Assembly: GCA_013397455.1 (NCBI GenBank)
Contig: VYZB01000119.1
Location: forward strand, 58,821-122,820
Direction of reading: 5' to 3'
Source: Crotophaga sulcirostris
Taxonomy: Eukaryota > Chordata > Aves > Cuculiformes > Crotophagidae
Length of the DNA: 64,000 nucleotides
Part shown: positions 12,355 through 23,912 of the stretch, piece by piece
Numbering within the stretch: position 1 is the stretch's first letter
How the letters are laid out: the number at the start of each line of letters is the position of its first letter
The notes under the pieces: generated by a model
Databases searched by the model: none
What the model was told of the DNA's origin: nothing
Seen by the model: the letters and a program-made list of their open reading frames with translations, nothing else
Made by a program: the position numbers and the translations under genes

Positions 12355-13089
12355 GATGTTAATTAAATGTACAGTCAGCTGGCCAAAAAGTGGATGGTTG
12401 AGTCATAAGGACAGATCTTCCTCGCTTACCCAAGAATATTTCTTAGTATATAATTAAACCACAAAACCTGACATCAAAGTAACGATAAGGGCCTAATGTA
12501 ATGCACATGACTGAGGAAATTTAGGCCAACATTCCTTCCTTTGATCACCCAGCTGGGCCAAGCAAGTATACAAGGTATGGGGCTGGATACTCCCTTTCTC
12601 AAGGACTGGTGGAGGTGAAGGAGTTAAAACTGGCTAGATTGGACGAACTGGTTAGGAGGTAATAATTTTTATTGCACATACCTGCAGAATCCCTCCACAA
12701 TTATAAGGTGGGAACAGGACTGTTTAGTTAAAAGGAGGTTTTCCAGGGTGTGAAAGAATAAACTCAGAGACAGCAGACATGCTGATGGTACTTCATACCA
12801 CTCCAAACTCCATGAATTTCTGTATCAGTTTAGTGGTTTTTTCCCTTTCTTTACACTGGGAGAAAGCTGGGGCAGGTAAAGAGATGAAACCCCATGGATG
12901 TAAAACTACTTAGGGAGTCCTCTTTGAAGGCATGATGGTACTAGAGGTCTAGGAACAGTATTTCTACCCCATATCTCTTGAAGATGTAGATCTTAACTTT
13001 AGAGATGTTATAAAATATTCTTATTCCACGTAACATTGTCTTAAATTATCTGAAAGAACAGAATCTAGAGGAAAATCTTCTATGGAGTG

Positions 13090-13980
13090 TTAGCAAAATG
13101 AGCTGGAAAACCAAAGCTGAAGAATAGTTACCTACACTTTGCTGTAAACAGGGAAGGGTATATAAAATGTGGTTCCACAGGGATCTGTCCTGAGCCAGAT
13201 ACTGTTAAATATTTACATTACCGACTTCAGTTATAGGATAAAGAATGTTCTTATTAAATTTGCAGATGCCACAAAGCTTTGAAAGCTCCAGGCATGGAGG
13301 AGAACATGAATGGAATTCCAAAGGATCTTGACAAATGAGAAAAGTGGTATGAAAAAAACCAGGATGCAATTAAGGACGAATCCAGTTTCTGTGCTTGGAC
13401 AAGAAGAATCATTTATAAAATCAGCTAAGTGACAAACTGTCTAACAGCCTTATAGGAAAGGAACTAAGGGTTGTAGCTGACTGCAGCATGAACATGAACG
13501 GGCAGTGCTGTAGTATTGTTAAAAAAAGGAGGGAAAAATAATTTTGAGTTGTACAAACAGGAGCACAGTCTGCAAAATGCATAAAGTATTTCTTCTGTTT
13601 TACAGCTGTGGAAAGGTCTAAACTAAGTTCAAGTTTAAGTCTCACGTGGACCAGAACAGAGTAATATAGCAACCTATTACAAGGATTGGGGTTGTTTAGA
13701 CTAGAGAATAAAAGACTGGAAAGAAACATCTTCAAATACATAAAAAGCAGATGCAAAGCCAAAGGGAATGACCTTGTGGACAGGACAGTGAGTAAGCAAT
13801 TCAAGTGCAACACGAAAGGCTTGGCCAGGCTTTAGGCAAAAGCACTTTTTTTCTGATAATAAAGACAGTTAAATACAAATTACTGTAGAACCTTTACCAG
13901 TTTTTTTGTTACGTTGAGATTAGAAAAGTCTTGTCTGGAATGAAACATATTCCTGTGACACAGGATGACCCACTCTTTAT
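13090..13980 (+). mobile_element. Old, diverged CR1-group LINE copy (RT end and 3' part)
   Basis: Reading from 13172, the plus strand gives an uninterrupted 35-codon stretch with CR1-type reverse-transcriptase landmarks: VPQGSVL, then LLNIYITDF, then the catalytic block read as KFADATKL. A stop follows. The usual FADD aspartate pair is FADA here (codons at 13259-13270), so one catalytic aspartate is lost. Downstream, out-of-frame remnants follow CR1 order: a GGGTTGTTTAGACTAGAGAA block near 13688 (the LGLFSLEKRR region), a CAAATACATAAAAAGCAG block near 13734 (YKYLKG region), a TTAAATACAAATTACTGTAGAACC block (the HWN..PREVV region), and a GTCTGGAATG...CAGGATGACC 3' portion near 13930-13970. Indels and stops throughout mark an old, dead copy, clearly older than the other CR1 tails. 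The boundaries are approximate. Confidence 0.72.
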
Positions 13981-14923
13981 GTGGGCAACTTTCCGGGTTA
14001 TCTAGGAGTAGGGTGACTTCCCTCCTGAATGACATCCTACACAGCTATACAGCTCACCTCCTTTACGTGTTACTAAGTGATTACATGATCTTAGCAGCTG
14101 GCTGCATTTTGGTTTCCTGACTAGTTGCCTCACTGGACATCCCAGACACCTATTTCTTGGGATCTTAACAAGCTGCATGTTCAAAGAGATGGGTGGTCCC
14201 AAAATGACATTTTAGTTCTCTCCTTCCAATAATAACAAAGTAAAAAATGTTTAGGGGGTGGGTGTCCAAATCCAAGGTGTGTGTTGTTGGGTTTTTTTAA
14301 AATGAGAATATTCCCATTGAAATCTTGTTTTAAAACTCTTTCAAGACTAGGGGCTTGAGAGGTCTAAAGTCTGTCATGAAAGTCAGACAATTTTATAACA
14401 AGGACTGTTGAAAAGCAATATGGGAAATATAAACATTTCTTACTGATGTCTGAATAGGAGGCAATTTGTTATGGGTAGCAACCGGGAACCAGGTAACCTC
14501 TCATATGACATTAGAAATGAATTGTAAATTACTTGTAATCATTTGTTGTCCTGAATTTTTTTTAAAATGATGGCCTTTAAGCATTTGTAAGCAAATATCC
14601 AGAAAGACTAAATAAGTCTTAAAAAGACTTATTTAGAACACTGAATATCTGACCGGTCTGATGTTGTCTTGGTATCATGGGAGGTTGCTAGGTTTTCCTG
14701 CATGCAAGCACCAACTGTCTAAATTAACAGCAACTAGAATGAGTATGTTTGTCCTCAACACCTGTCTTCAAAAAATTAAGTAAAAATTACTTCCTGTGCT
14801 CAGATATCCTTAAAGCTACAGCACCTATTAAATATGGGTTAAACATAAGTTATGTAGTCACAGAAAACCAGTAGACACCTGAAGACTGAGATGATAGTAC
14901 TTATCATTGGACTGTATACCAAG
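13981..14923. other. Unique sequence between two CR1 copies
   Basis: No gene or long open frame is visible. A perfect 13-base-stem hairpin lies at 14608-14636. The remainder is AT-rich unique sequence. Confidence 0.65.
14608..14636. repeat. Perfect 13-base hairpin with 3-base loop
   Basis: CTAAATAAGTCTT at 14608-14620 is exactly complementary to AAGACTTATTTAG at 14624-14636, separated only by AAA. The arms contain the near-palindromic AAGACTTATTT element. No flanking target-site duplication or larger terminal inverted repeat was seen, so I treat it as an isolated hairpin rather than a transposon. Confidence 0.85.
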
Positions 14924-15047
14924 TCACAGTATCACAGTATCACAAGGTTGGAAAGGACCTCTGAGATCATCGAGTCCAACCTATAACCCAACACTAACAC
15001 CAACCTATCATCTAGACCATGGCACTCAGTGCCTCATCCAATCTCCC
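14924..15047 (-). mobile_element. Short CR1 3' tail, same subfamily as 6.0 and 22.1 kb
   Basis: On the minus strand this gives the last residues of CR1 ORF2 (LDEALSAMV and its stop), then the 3' UTR, ending in the octamer repeat. On the plus strand the octamers are GTATCACA at 14929-14936 and 14937-14944. Only about 124 bases remain, so it is a severe 5' truncation. It differs from the sequence shared by the other two copies at about three positions by eye in the 3' UTR. The octamer end, the absence of poly-A and the truncation all fit CR1. Confidence 0.92.
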
Positions 15048-15737
15048 AAGTCTATCAAGTATGAGACACATTGGCTGGATGCAGCCAGATAATTTTATTT
15101 TTCTAGCCTCTGATTTTAAGTAACACTGCAATTTGGTTTCAGAGAGTAGGAGGCAGCCAGAAGTGCTCAGAGCATCTGTGTTAAACCTGCTTGAAGTTCT
15201 TAGGTAAAGTTTTCCTTCTCTAGAACAAATTATTTTCCTCTTGAGAGAGTCTCTCATCCTAATAAGAAAAACAAGAGGAAACAGATTGCAAGATCTTAAT
15301 AGGCGCTTTTTTTTTTTCCAGTGGGTTCCATGCCAAATTCTATCCTTGCATGAGTTCTTGAAACCTCTCTGATTTCCCAGGGATCTGGTGGCTGTAAAAG
15401 AATAGATTTTTTGGTCTTAAGGTCTAAAAAGCTTCTTTCTGTATAAAGTGCTTTACACATGGAATGGCTGCTGAAGCAAATTGACTAGAATGGTAGTCAA
15501 TTTTACACTGTTGCCCTCCCACCTGAAAAGCACTTTCAGTGCCCTACAGAGAAAAGAAATGAAAAAGGTAGAAACATGCACATGCACACACATATAGAGA
15601 AAAGGAATGCTTGAGAAGAAGGCTTTAAAAAGGGAGAGAAAATTAAATAGTACTGTGTACTGTCTGTCCTACATACTTGTTGTGTTGGATGGGAAGAGAT
15701 GTTTCTGCAGGATGGAACAGATCCAGTGAATGCACAT
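15048..15737. other. Unique sequence, nothing recognised
   Basis: Apart from a T-run near 15308-15318 and a short CA-rich patch near 15577-15592, no repeat, RNA gene or plausible coding frame is visible here. The minus-strand frame that ends in the CR1 residues is a fusion of CR1 tail with unrelated flank. Confidence 0.65.
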
Positions 15738-15994
15738 TGAGCTAAATTCTGTTCTTATCTGCACTAGGATATTAGCTTCAAATAGCTTTGCTTAAGGGCC
15801 AGAATATTACCAGGTTTCATCTGGGGAAAACGAAGATTTCAGGTTCAAATCAGTTTTAAAAAGATCCATACCTACTTAGTGTCTTGCTGAATTGTAGGTT
15901 TTAGGGACAGATTTTGTACTGGTGTTAAGCCAGCATATCTCTGCTGAATATGTTATAGCTGTACCAGGTTTACACCAGCTACATTTCTAGCCCC
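15738..15994. repeat. Ancient palindromic repeat remnants (one or two copies)
   Basis: The better half is 15901-15994. It opens with AGGGACAGATTTTG, has CTGGTGTTAAGCC at 15919-15931, and closes with GGTTTACACCAG at 15967-15978 and TCTAGCCCC. The two inner blocks are complementary apart from one indel and one mismatch. That is the arrangement of the old sauropsid palindrome with GGTGTAAA/TTTACACC arms. The part at 15738-15810 (GCTAAATTCTG ... AGGGCCAGAAT) may be a second decayed copy, but the match is weaker. Confidence 0.45.
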
Positions 15995-17902
15995 ACATCA
16001 TCAAAACAATCTACAGGCTTTAACAAATATTGACTAGTTGTCTTTAGTTAAAAATAAGATTATATCTTCAGTAAAGAAGGAGCCTGACAGCTCTGGACAG
16101 AGGGATTCCTGAAGCTCAGACCGGGGAAGTCTATTCAAGAAAATAATACTCTTCAGCATATTTGGTGAAACAGAAGTGCTGCTAATGCAGCACTTTTGTT
16201 AGCAGTGTGAGAATGGGAGCAATAGGCGGACATGCAAAGAAAATTTGTTGATTATGCGAGGTCTCTATCTTTTGCAATAAGAATGGTGTAGTGCTATGAC
16301 ATAAAATTAAACAGCTGTTTCGCTGAACGTTTGAGAGCTGGTGGAATATATTTTAAGGATGACTTCTGTGTCCAAAAGGCAGCTTATTTGGTGCTGTTCT
16401 TGAATACTCTGGTTTTATTTTCAGGGAAATAACAGAAAGTTTACTCACAATACAATACAACAACTCTGAATGTTATTCCATGTAGGGGCAGCCTGGTATA
16501 CTCACTATGGTACAGGTATATTTTTCCATTTTCTGTTCTGCTTCTTCTACTTATGAATGTAGGTACTATAGCAAAGGTATAGTTATAAACATAGTATTTA
16601 TTTTTTTCAGAGATCTTCTGCATCAAGTTTTCTCATGTTTGCCATTCCAGATCACTTGGGATGACAGAAATTTTGTAAACTGATTTGTCCTTTTATAAAA
16701 TTGGAATTGGACCATTGCTAGATGCAAAAGTTATCACTTGTAAGGTGGGGAATAAAATACCTCAGTCCTGTCCCTGGAATCAAAAGAACCTTTAATAAGG
16801 TTTGAAAGACATTAAGCTTGCACTTTTTTTTTTTTTTACCATACTTGATACTTCAGGTCCTTTTGCATCCTCCAGTATGTTGGCTGTTAAAGTCAGAATG
16901 CTGGAAAAGTTACATCACAGCTTGGCTTTCCATCATCACACAGAACACCAGGAAAGTGACAGCTTTGTAATATTCCTTGTGTTAAATGCCTTAAAAAATA
17001 TTGACAGTCCTGAAATAAAGTCTCTTTTCAAAGATTTTATCTGATTTCAAGAAAAAAACCTTTCTGAGAATTTCATAAAATTATGGACAACCTTCTTTAA
17101 TTAAGCATTTTCAGATAAATTTCTTCTTTTATACATACTTAGGCTTTTGGATTACCAGTTATGGTGACAGTCTTCGCAGTGTTGTCATTATTTTCATTTT
17201 TCATCTGAGATTCTGTTTGATAGTTGCCCTAAGGATGCATTCCTCTTTACAAATGCTGATTCTGTGCTTCTCATTGGTTGAAGATAATGCGTAGATTCTC
17301 AGTTGTCATAGCTCCATCAACTCATGCTGATTTAGACAATCTGACTTACTAATTGTAATCATATACATTTTTACTAATCAATAGCGATCTTACATTAAAA
17401 ATAACGTGAGATTTCAATCATCAAAGCATTAGGGTTGTACATTATCTTTTGAAGAACACTAATTTGTGTGTTTATTTTCATTCATAAGGAAATGTTTAAT
17501 CAACTCTTTCTATCCAGTTCATTTTAATTAGGTAAATGTCTGGATCTATATTAATTATGACTAAATCTTTAATTTTATTAGGTAGATATGATCTAAACAC
17601 AGCAGGATCTTGTTCATTGGACTGTCTCTTTAATAAAATTTCTTGTTATCCAAAACTTGGACTATGAGTCTTAATGTACATAATTTGTATTGAAAATTCA
17701 TTTTTTATGAGTAGCATATCCCCTACCAATCAGTTTTATAGGAGTTCAAAATATTTTGCACACTAAGTATTCTATTCTATCTGAATTCTATCCTAAGTAA
17801 AATATTCCACAGCTTTTAGTCAGTAATGAAATTATGTAGGATCTCTAATATTTTATATTTTTCATTTGATCTCTCTTCTACTCCATGGCACCTTGCCATC
17901 AG

Positions 17903-17934
17903 TCAGTACCAGGAACTGGCCTTCAGTTTGCAAA
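17903..17934 (+). other. Possible very small exon (32 bases)
   Basis: A long T/C-rich tract ends in CCATCAG, and GTGAGTAT begins at 17935. The acceptor is a tandem CAGTCAG, so a second acceptor four bases downstream would give a 28-base exon. The second frame reads QYQELAFSLQ, which looks protein-like but is not recognised. The splice signals are good on both sides, but the segment is very short, so it may be chance. Confidence 0.2.
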
Positions 17935-20900
17935 GTGAGTATTTCACTAAAATAACAGCAAATTAAATAGAGAATTTCAAGAACACTTCTACTTGCGTCA
18001 GTTGTAACTGCTAATGCGTGAGATTCAATTCTGTCCATGTGGATCATACCAAAGAAATTCAGACATGAGACAGGGGTAACATTATACTTTTGAGTTCATT
18101 TGCTATTTCTATTTTGTATTCTTTATACCCTTGGTCAACAATTTTAAAGAAAGTGATATGCGTATGATTTAAGAAGTTACATGGCTCATTAACTGCAATA
18201 GAGCTGACAGTCTGATTTCAAAGACTTGTTTCTTAACTTAGCAGATTTTTAGCACAGCCTAAGATGCTTCAGGCCCCAGATGTGTGATGAGAGCACTCTT
18301 GCCTGCTCCTATTCCTGGGGCTCCCCGAGGAGCAGCAGTTATCCTTGAAAGCTTCTGTGCTAATGCAACTGCCAGTGTGAGGAGGAGCCTGCTCAGCTGT
18401 CCCTGGGCAGAGCAGAACGGAGGTGGGCTTTCAGAAATTTAGGGAGATAAGGCAAAGGAAAGGTACTGGCACGGATCTTTATCTTAAATTTCAGAGTTCA
18501 CAAACGCTACAGCCTGAGTCAATGTTGTACACTGTACTGATGTGCACTTTTCAAATCTATGTAAACCAAAATCGGTGTATTTGATGCAGCTCCATCAAGG
18601 ACTCACTGAAGCCAGATGATGAAGTCACTTTAAAAAGCAAATGAATTTCAGTGGACTTGTGCCTGCTGAAAGAGGGGAGCTAACTATAAAAGAGGAATTT
18701 CCAATCTGCAGCTGAGTTAACTAGGAAAATGCAGCTTACTAGTTATGGGGTCTCCTGAATTCAGCCCTGTTCACTGTGGTGAAGAGGATCTTTTTTCAAA
18801 GGACAAACACCTGCAGAGTTGAGGGAAAATGTTTTTTGTGGCTGGCCATGCGAGGTTTTGCAGAAATACCAGTTCAAGCCCAGAAGTCTGACCTATAACT
18901 TTTCCTGTGAGTATTTTTGAGGTAGAGTAATGCATATTATACAATAAATGGAACTTGAAATGGAGAAGCTCAGCTTTGCTACTAGCAGTGAAGTGCCTGA
19001 CTAATTTCCATCAATTTTAATCCCAAGAAAGAGCTTTTATCTCATGACAGCCCCTTCTCTTCTTTTGTCTCTTTCTGAAAACTGCTTCCTCAAACAACAG
19101 TTTATTAAGTAATAATTATGGTAATATAAACAATGTAACAAATGATAGAACATCTTGAGAAATAGACACATACTCATCAAGTACTGAGATTTGTAATAAC
19201 CTACTCCGACTGTACTTTTATTGCAGTCATTCAGTGTAGTCTCACCTGTTTTACCTGTTGCCTTTTTATTTTCATAAAATGATAAACTATAATTATGCTT
19301 TGGTCTTCAGCCATACCATATTACATCACAAAATATGTTGAAGAGGCCAATTCATCCGAATATTTACACATATGTCTAACTTTAAACACGTAAGATTTCC
19401 TAACATAAGCATTGTGCTGACTTGAAGCCTACCTTCTCAGAAGATATCTTAACCTCTCTGCTTGACTGTGCTCTGAGTTTATGAAATATATGCATCCTGG
19501 TGAGAAAAGAAACTGAAGGCTTGGGCAACATTCATACATCCATCACAGAAATACTGTTTGTAACTGCAAAACTGCTTGTGCTATTGGGCCTCCTGCCTGG
19601 ATACGTGTGTCCTCTTAGGTGTCCTAGCTGAGAAGCAACTTTGAAATTGTGAGCAGAGATATCAAACCCCAAAATACATAAATTGGATGTCTTGTCAGCT
19701 AATACCTCTTGCTTTAATGACAATAAAGCCTGCTGACACATGTGGTCGTGGCAAGGCAGCTTTCTGCAGTGTGAATGGAGCAGCTGCTGCTGATCAGGGA
19801 GGGAAATCAATGACTCAGCATTCATCAGAAGCATCCTGCTGGTCACCACTGCCAAGTGCCGAGTCATCGATTTTCCTCCCTGCTAGGCGTAGACTGCTCT
19901 ATTTTCTTTACAACAGGCTTTAAAATGTTTCCAGTGCACCATATGCAGCTGTCAGCTCCCATTGGTAGGTCTCGGTAGGAGCACCCCAACACATGAATTG
20001 TATTTGGGCTGGGGGATAAATCTCAAATTCACCCAATGCAGTTTTTTTTCAAAATGCCTGAAAGCCAGCGTGCCTGGAGCACAGCATGTGTGAATCTACA
20101 AATCACCCTGTGCACCACAATCAGCATAAATGAGGTGTTCTGCTTGCCATAAACTCACTAAATATTTTTTCTTGTGAAGTGGCAAATGGAACACAATATG
20201 CATGGCTCACAGATTCACAGTCACTGAAACAAATCCAACAGCATGCAGTTGTCATCAAGAAATATGTCTAGGAAAGCCTCTACAGTCACGCAGTTTCAGC
20301 ACAGCATGCTAGTACCAACCAGTTCTTCAATATTCAGACAAAGAGATTGCCATGTATAGTGCACATTAGAAGTGCTGCCCTTTGATTTCTCCTTTTAAAA
20401 GAAATCATCCTTACAGCTGTTCTCTATTGTCACTCAGTCTTGAATGTCTTCTTTATTCAAAGAGACCATGGGAATCAAAAGTAGAATCAAAAAGGGGTCT
20501 TTATCTGCCAGTACTAAAATCTTGTGAGTCATGTTTTCCCAAATCCTTCACAAAATTCTGTCAGAATTCAGCTCCCTGCTTCAACTTCAGGAATACTGTG
20601 AAGGTGACTACAAACAATTATATTCATTTACAATTTGAAAAGCTCATTTAGCCTGAAATGTGTGATATATTCACATACATCTCTTTTCTGTTCCATTTAC
20701 AAAGAGCAACAGAATTGCGGAGTTGAACAATAAAGCATGAAAGCTTTCAGTTCCATTCCATTTTCAAGATGCAAATGAAGCAAATTCTGAAATCTGCAGC
20801 CCAGCTTCTACTTACTGATTTTAATCTAAGAAATAGCATATTTATTAGAATAATTACTTAAATAGAATATTTACTTAAAAATAATATCTCACGTATTAGT

Positions 20901-21300
20901 TGCAAATATTTTCAGACTCGTAATGCTGCCATTCTCTTCAGAAAGAAGAAAATATGCAAATAAGTTGTTATTTATAATAGCTGCAGCTTGCTATGTTTGT
21001 AAAATAATTATATTTGCCAGTTAATTGACCTTGTGTGCACAATAGGGACAAAAATAAAGAAATGATGCGTGGAAATTCAGAGTAATACTGGATTTGTTTG
21101 GAAAAGTATATTAAATGTTAATTTTCAAAAATAGTAAGCAATTAATTGCTGCTGTAACAAACATTTCTATTTTAGTCTGGCAACCATACTGTGTTAACAT
21201 AATGCATTGAGAGTTAAGGCAGACTGCTTGATTGCAGTGTTTGCACTGTAATAAGTGTGCTTTTGGTTTAATTGTAAATTTTCATCTCATGTTCTTACAG

Positions 21301-21348
21301 GAATGCAGATGTTGGCCGATTTGTTGCTCTCGTTAAAACCTTTGTCAT
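21301..21348 (+). other. Best exon-like segment in the window (48 bases)
   Basis: The segment is preceded by a T-rich tract ending TTCTTACAG, a near-ideal 3' splice site. It is followed directly by GTGAGTGC, a near-ideal 5' splice site. Its length is 48 bases, a multiple of three. Two frames are open. One begins at the second base and reads NADVGRFVALVKTFV. The other begins at the third base and reads MQMLADLLLSLKPLS. I do not recognise either peptide. It has three CG dinucleotides within about 20 bases, in otherwise CpG-poor DNA, which is mildly suggestive of constraint. If real it would be an internal coding exon of a long plus-strand gene. A chance pairing cannot be excluded. Confidence 0.33.
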
Positions 21349-22075
21349 GTGAGTGCCAGTGAATGTAGTAACACCTAATAAATTATGCAAAGTATTGCAG
21401 TATGCTGTACTTGTATGACCATTTCAATATACTGTAATTGTTTTCCAACACTTCCCCCACCGGTTGGTCTGGCTTCCAGCAGCGGAGAAGTAACAAGCCA
21501 ATCAACATGCAAAATACTGAGCAGCACACAGCCATCACCCAAATGCAAGATTAACATCTGGCTGCAGTCAGGACAGTGATCTTTACACTTGCCTTTCCAA
21601 GCTTTGCACGTCTGCTCCCTGCATCTACTAAATCATATTTCTGTTGTTTACACGTCAAAATAAGTTTTTACGCATGTCACCACTGGGTGATTAATACAAT
21701 TGCAGAAGTAGGGCTAGATTATGTTCATTGCAAATTACCAGCAGGGGGGTTGATTTTGCCTCTGTTGGAGCTTTGGAAATGTGTCCAGAGGAACTAAGCC
21801 TGAGCTCCCACTCCTGATGCCGTATTGTGAGTGGTGGTAACGTGGGGATACGGTCTAATGATGCCAGCTGGCTCATGCACACAGAGAACCCTGTTTTGAT
21901 AGGTAAAGGCACTTGTCTAGGTGTTCTGAGGAAGTTTGTTTGCGTTACAGAGTGTGTAATTCTGCCTCTGCCATACTGAAGTGGATGTAACTTTTGGAGG
22001 CCACTTTGCAGAGACATTTAGTTTGTGGCTGAAAATATTGTCTATAGAATGAACCTAGGTCTGTTATTTATACTG

Positions 22076-22249
22076 TGCAATGCACTGCCCAGGGAGGTGG
22101 TGGAGTCGCCATCCCTGGAGGTGTTTAAGGGAAGACTGGATGAGGCACTGAGTGCCATGGTTTAGATGATGGATTGGTGTTAGTGTTGGGTTATAGGTTG
22201 GACTCCATGATCTCAGAGGTCCTTTCCAACCTTGTGATACTGTGGTACT
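22076..22249 (+). mobile_element. 5'-truncated CR1 3' end
   Basis: This is a third copy of the same CR1 subfamily. The plus strand starts inside the ORF2 C-terminus ([13 protein letters not shown] and the terminal LDEALSAMV, stop at 22163-22165). It continues through the 3' UTR to TGTGATAC at 22233-22240 and a mutated second octamer (TGTGGTAC). The 5' truncation falls about 95 residues closer to the 3' end of the element than in the 6.0 kb copy would allow, leaving only about 30 ORF2 codons. Confidence 0.92.
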
Positions 22250-23858
22250 TGGAGGGACTACTCTTAGCAGTTGTTTTGTCCATGGCCTTTCCACTGAGTC
22301 CACTGGGTGGGTGTCTGCATGCTGGTACGAGTTAAGGAAGCTCTCTTTCTCCTAATGGAAAGAGCTGGCACTTGCAGCTGAGCCGAGACCACTGGCTCCT
22401 TTTAGGTAGAGCAAACTTTACAGATTTTAGAAGGTAGCAAATTTCAGTCACTACTGACGTGGTGTATTTAACCTGTGGTTTAAAAATTAAAAATCTCTGT
22501 ATTGTATTACAAATCCCCTAAGGCATCCAGCAGGGTATTTTCATGATTTGTGTGCTTTTCCCCCATTTTTTAGTATTTCCAGAATTTATGTTAGGTGCTA
22601 TAAGGCTAGAAGGATAACTGCTCATAGTTTGGCTTGGTTCTCAGACAGGCAGGTGTCTACAAGTTGGGAAGCATTGGCTTTTGCCTGCATAGATTGGTGC
22701 CTTTCTGTGAAACATGTAAAATGCTTTTGCTGTATCTTTTCCAAAATGGAAAATTTTACAATCCTGCTCTAGTGCCAGTACACCCTTATGAAAGGAGCTA
22801 ATCTGTGCTAATGATTGTGTAAGAATAAAACAGAAAAAAAGGAACACAGAAACTTCTCTGAATTTATGGCATCACAGTCCTTCCCATGGCAACACATAGT
22901 CAGATGGTTAGGTAGCAAAGTACAGGCAGAAAGAAAAGGCAAACAATGACAGAGAGAAATAAAGGCAAAGAAAACAATGTGATTTCTCTAAAATTATAAG
23001 AACTAAAATGGTAGAAGAAAATCCTTATAAATTGTTCTGTCTACTTGTAAAGAATATCCTTCAATGTGTGCTCATCTCTCTCTATTAGACCAGCTTGTCT
23101 AAAACATATATAGAAAGCCCTTTAATATCCCATTATACTGTATACTAAAGCATTCAGGTCTAATACTATTACTGATAAAGAAACCAAAAGCATATTTACA
23201 GAGACTGAATGTCTATAAAGAGCAGATCAAGCAAGTCTCTTGAGAAAAGAAAGTCCCATATCAGATTATTGTGTGAAAAAAATAGCGTGCTCATCTCAAT
23301 TACAGTACCAATTGGGCTTATTTAAAAAGGAAGTCATTCTGGTTTTATATCATAAAATCACTTTTTTTAAGCCTGTAAACATCCAATAAATTAAATTTTT
23401 ATATAAGATCCATTTTGCAAAATGCTATATATGAAAAGCTTCAGATAATAATTTGAGAGGATTTAATAACCTAATAACTGACTAATACTAGCACACAGTA
23501 AGTACACTGAATTAGATCCTTACTGCTTTACCTCATGCCATTTGGCAGTTTGTTACACAAAGTAAGTTGCTGAAGCCTGTAATTCCTATCCTAGTGAAGG
23601 TATGTAGCAGAAAACTTCTGATTATAGTATCTTTAGGTTGTAAGTAAAAATTCTTTAATAAAGTTTGTCAGGGTAACTATCTAGCTGAATCTAATGCAGA
23701 AGCCAAATATGATGTTATACTGTAAAGTTATGAATATTAACATCTGAAACATAAAAGGCAGTTATGCTACTTAGCGTAAAAATAGACCAATTCAATATTG
23801 TGAGTATGGTATGGAATATTAAAACTTTTCCTTAAAAAATCTGTGTTTATTATGGTTT

Positions 23859-23912
23859 ATATTAACTTTAGTACTCTACTGAACACTGTAGGTACTCTAC
23901 TAAAGTTAATAT
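23859..23912. repeat. 15-base inverted repeat enclosing a direct repeat
   Basis: ATATTAACTTTAGTA at 23859-23873 is exactly complementary to TACTAAAGTTAATAT at 23898-23912, with a 24-base spacer. The decamer GTACTCTACT is also present twice in direct orientation, at 23871-23880 and 23892-23901, each overlapping an arm. Such a composite can arise by template switching during replication. It carries no terminal duplication that would mark a transposon. Confidence 0.85.

Larger units (their letters stand above)
15995..22075. other. Unique sequence with weak exon-like signals
   Basis: No gene can be established. The stretch includes AT-rich DNA around 17300-17800 and 20800-21250, a GC-richer patch near 18250-18430, and exon-like segments at 17903-17934 and 21301-21348. 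The open frames around 19532-19923 overlap on both strands and show no domain. Confidence 0.6.

Noticed and set aside
13421..13813. 130-codon minus-strand frame
   Set aside because: It is antisense to the old CR1 copy and is a by-product of that sequence.
15012..15257. Minus-strand frame ending in LDEALSAMV
   Set aside because: Only the last residues are CR1 ORF2. The upstream part is unrelated flank fused by truncation of the element.
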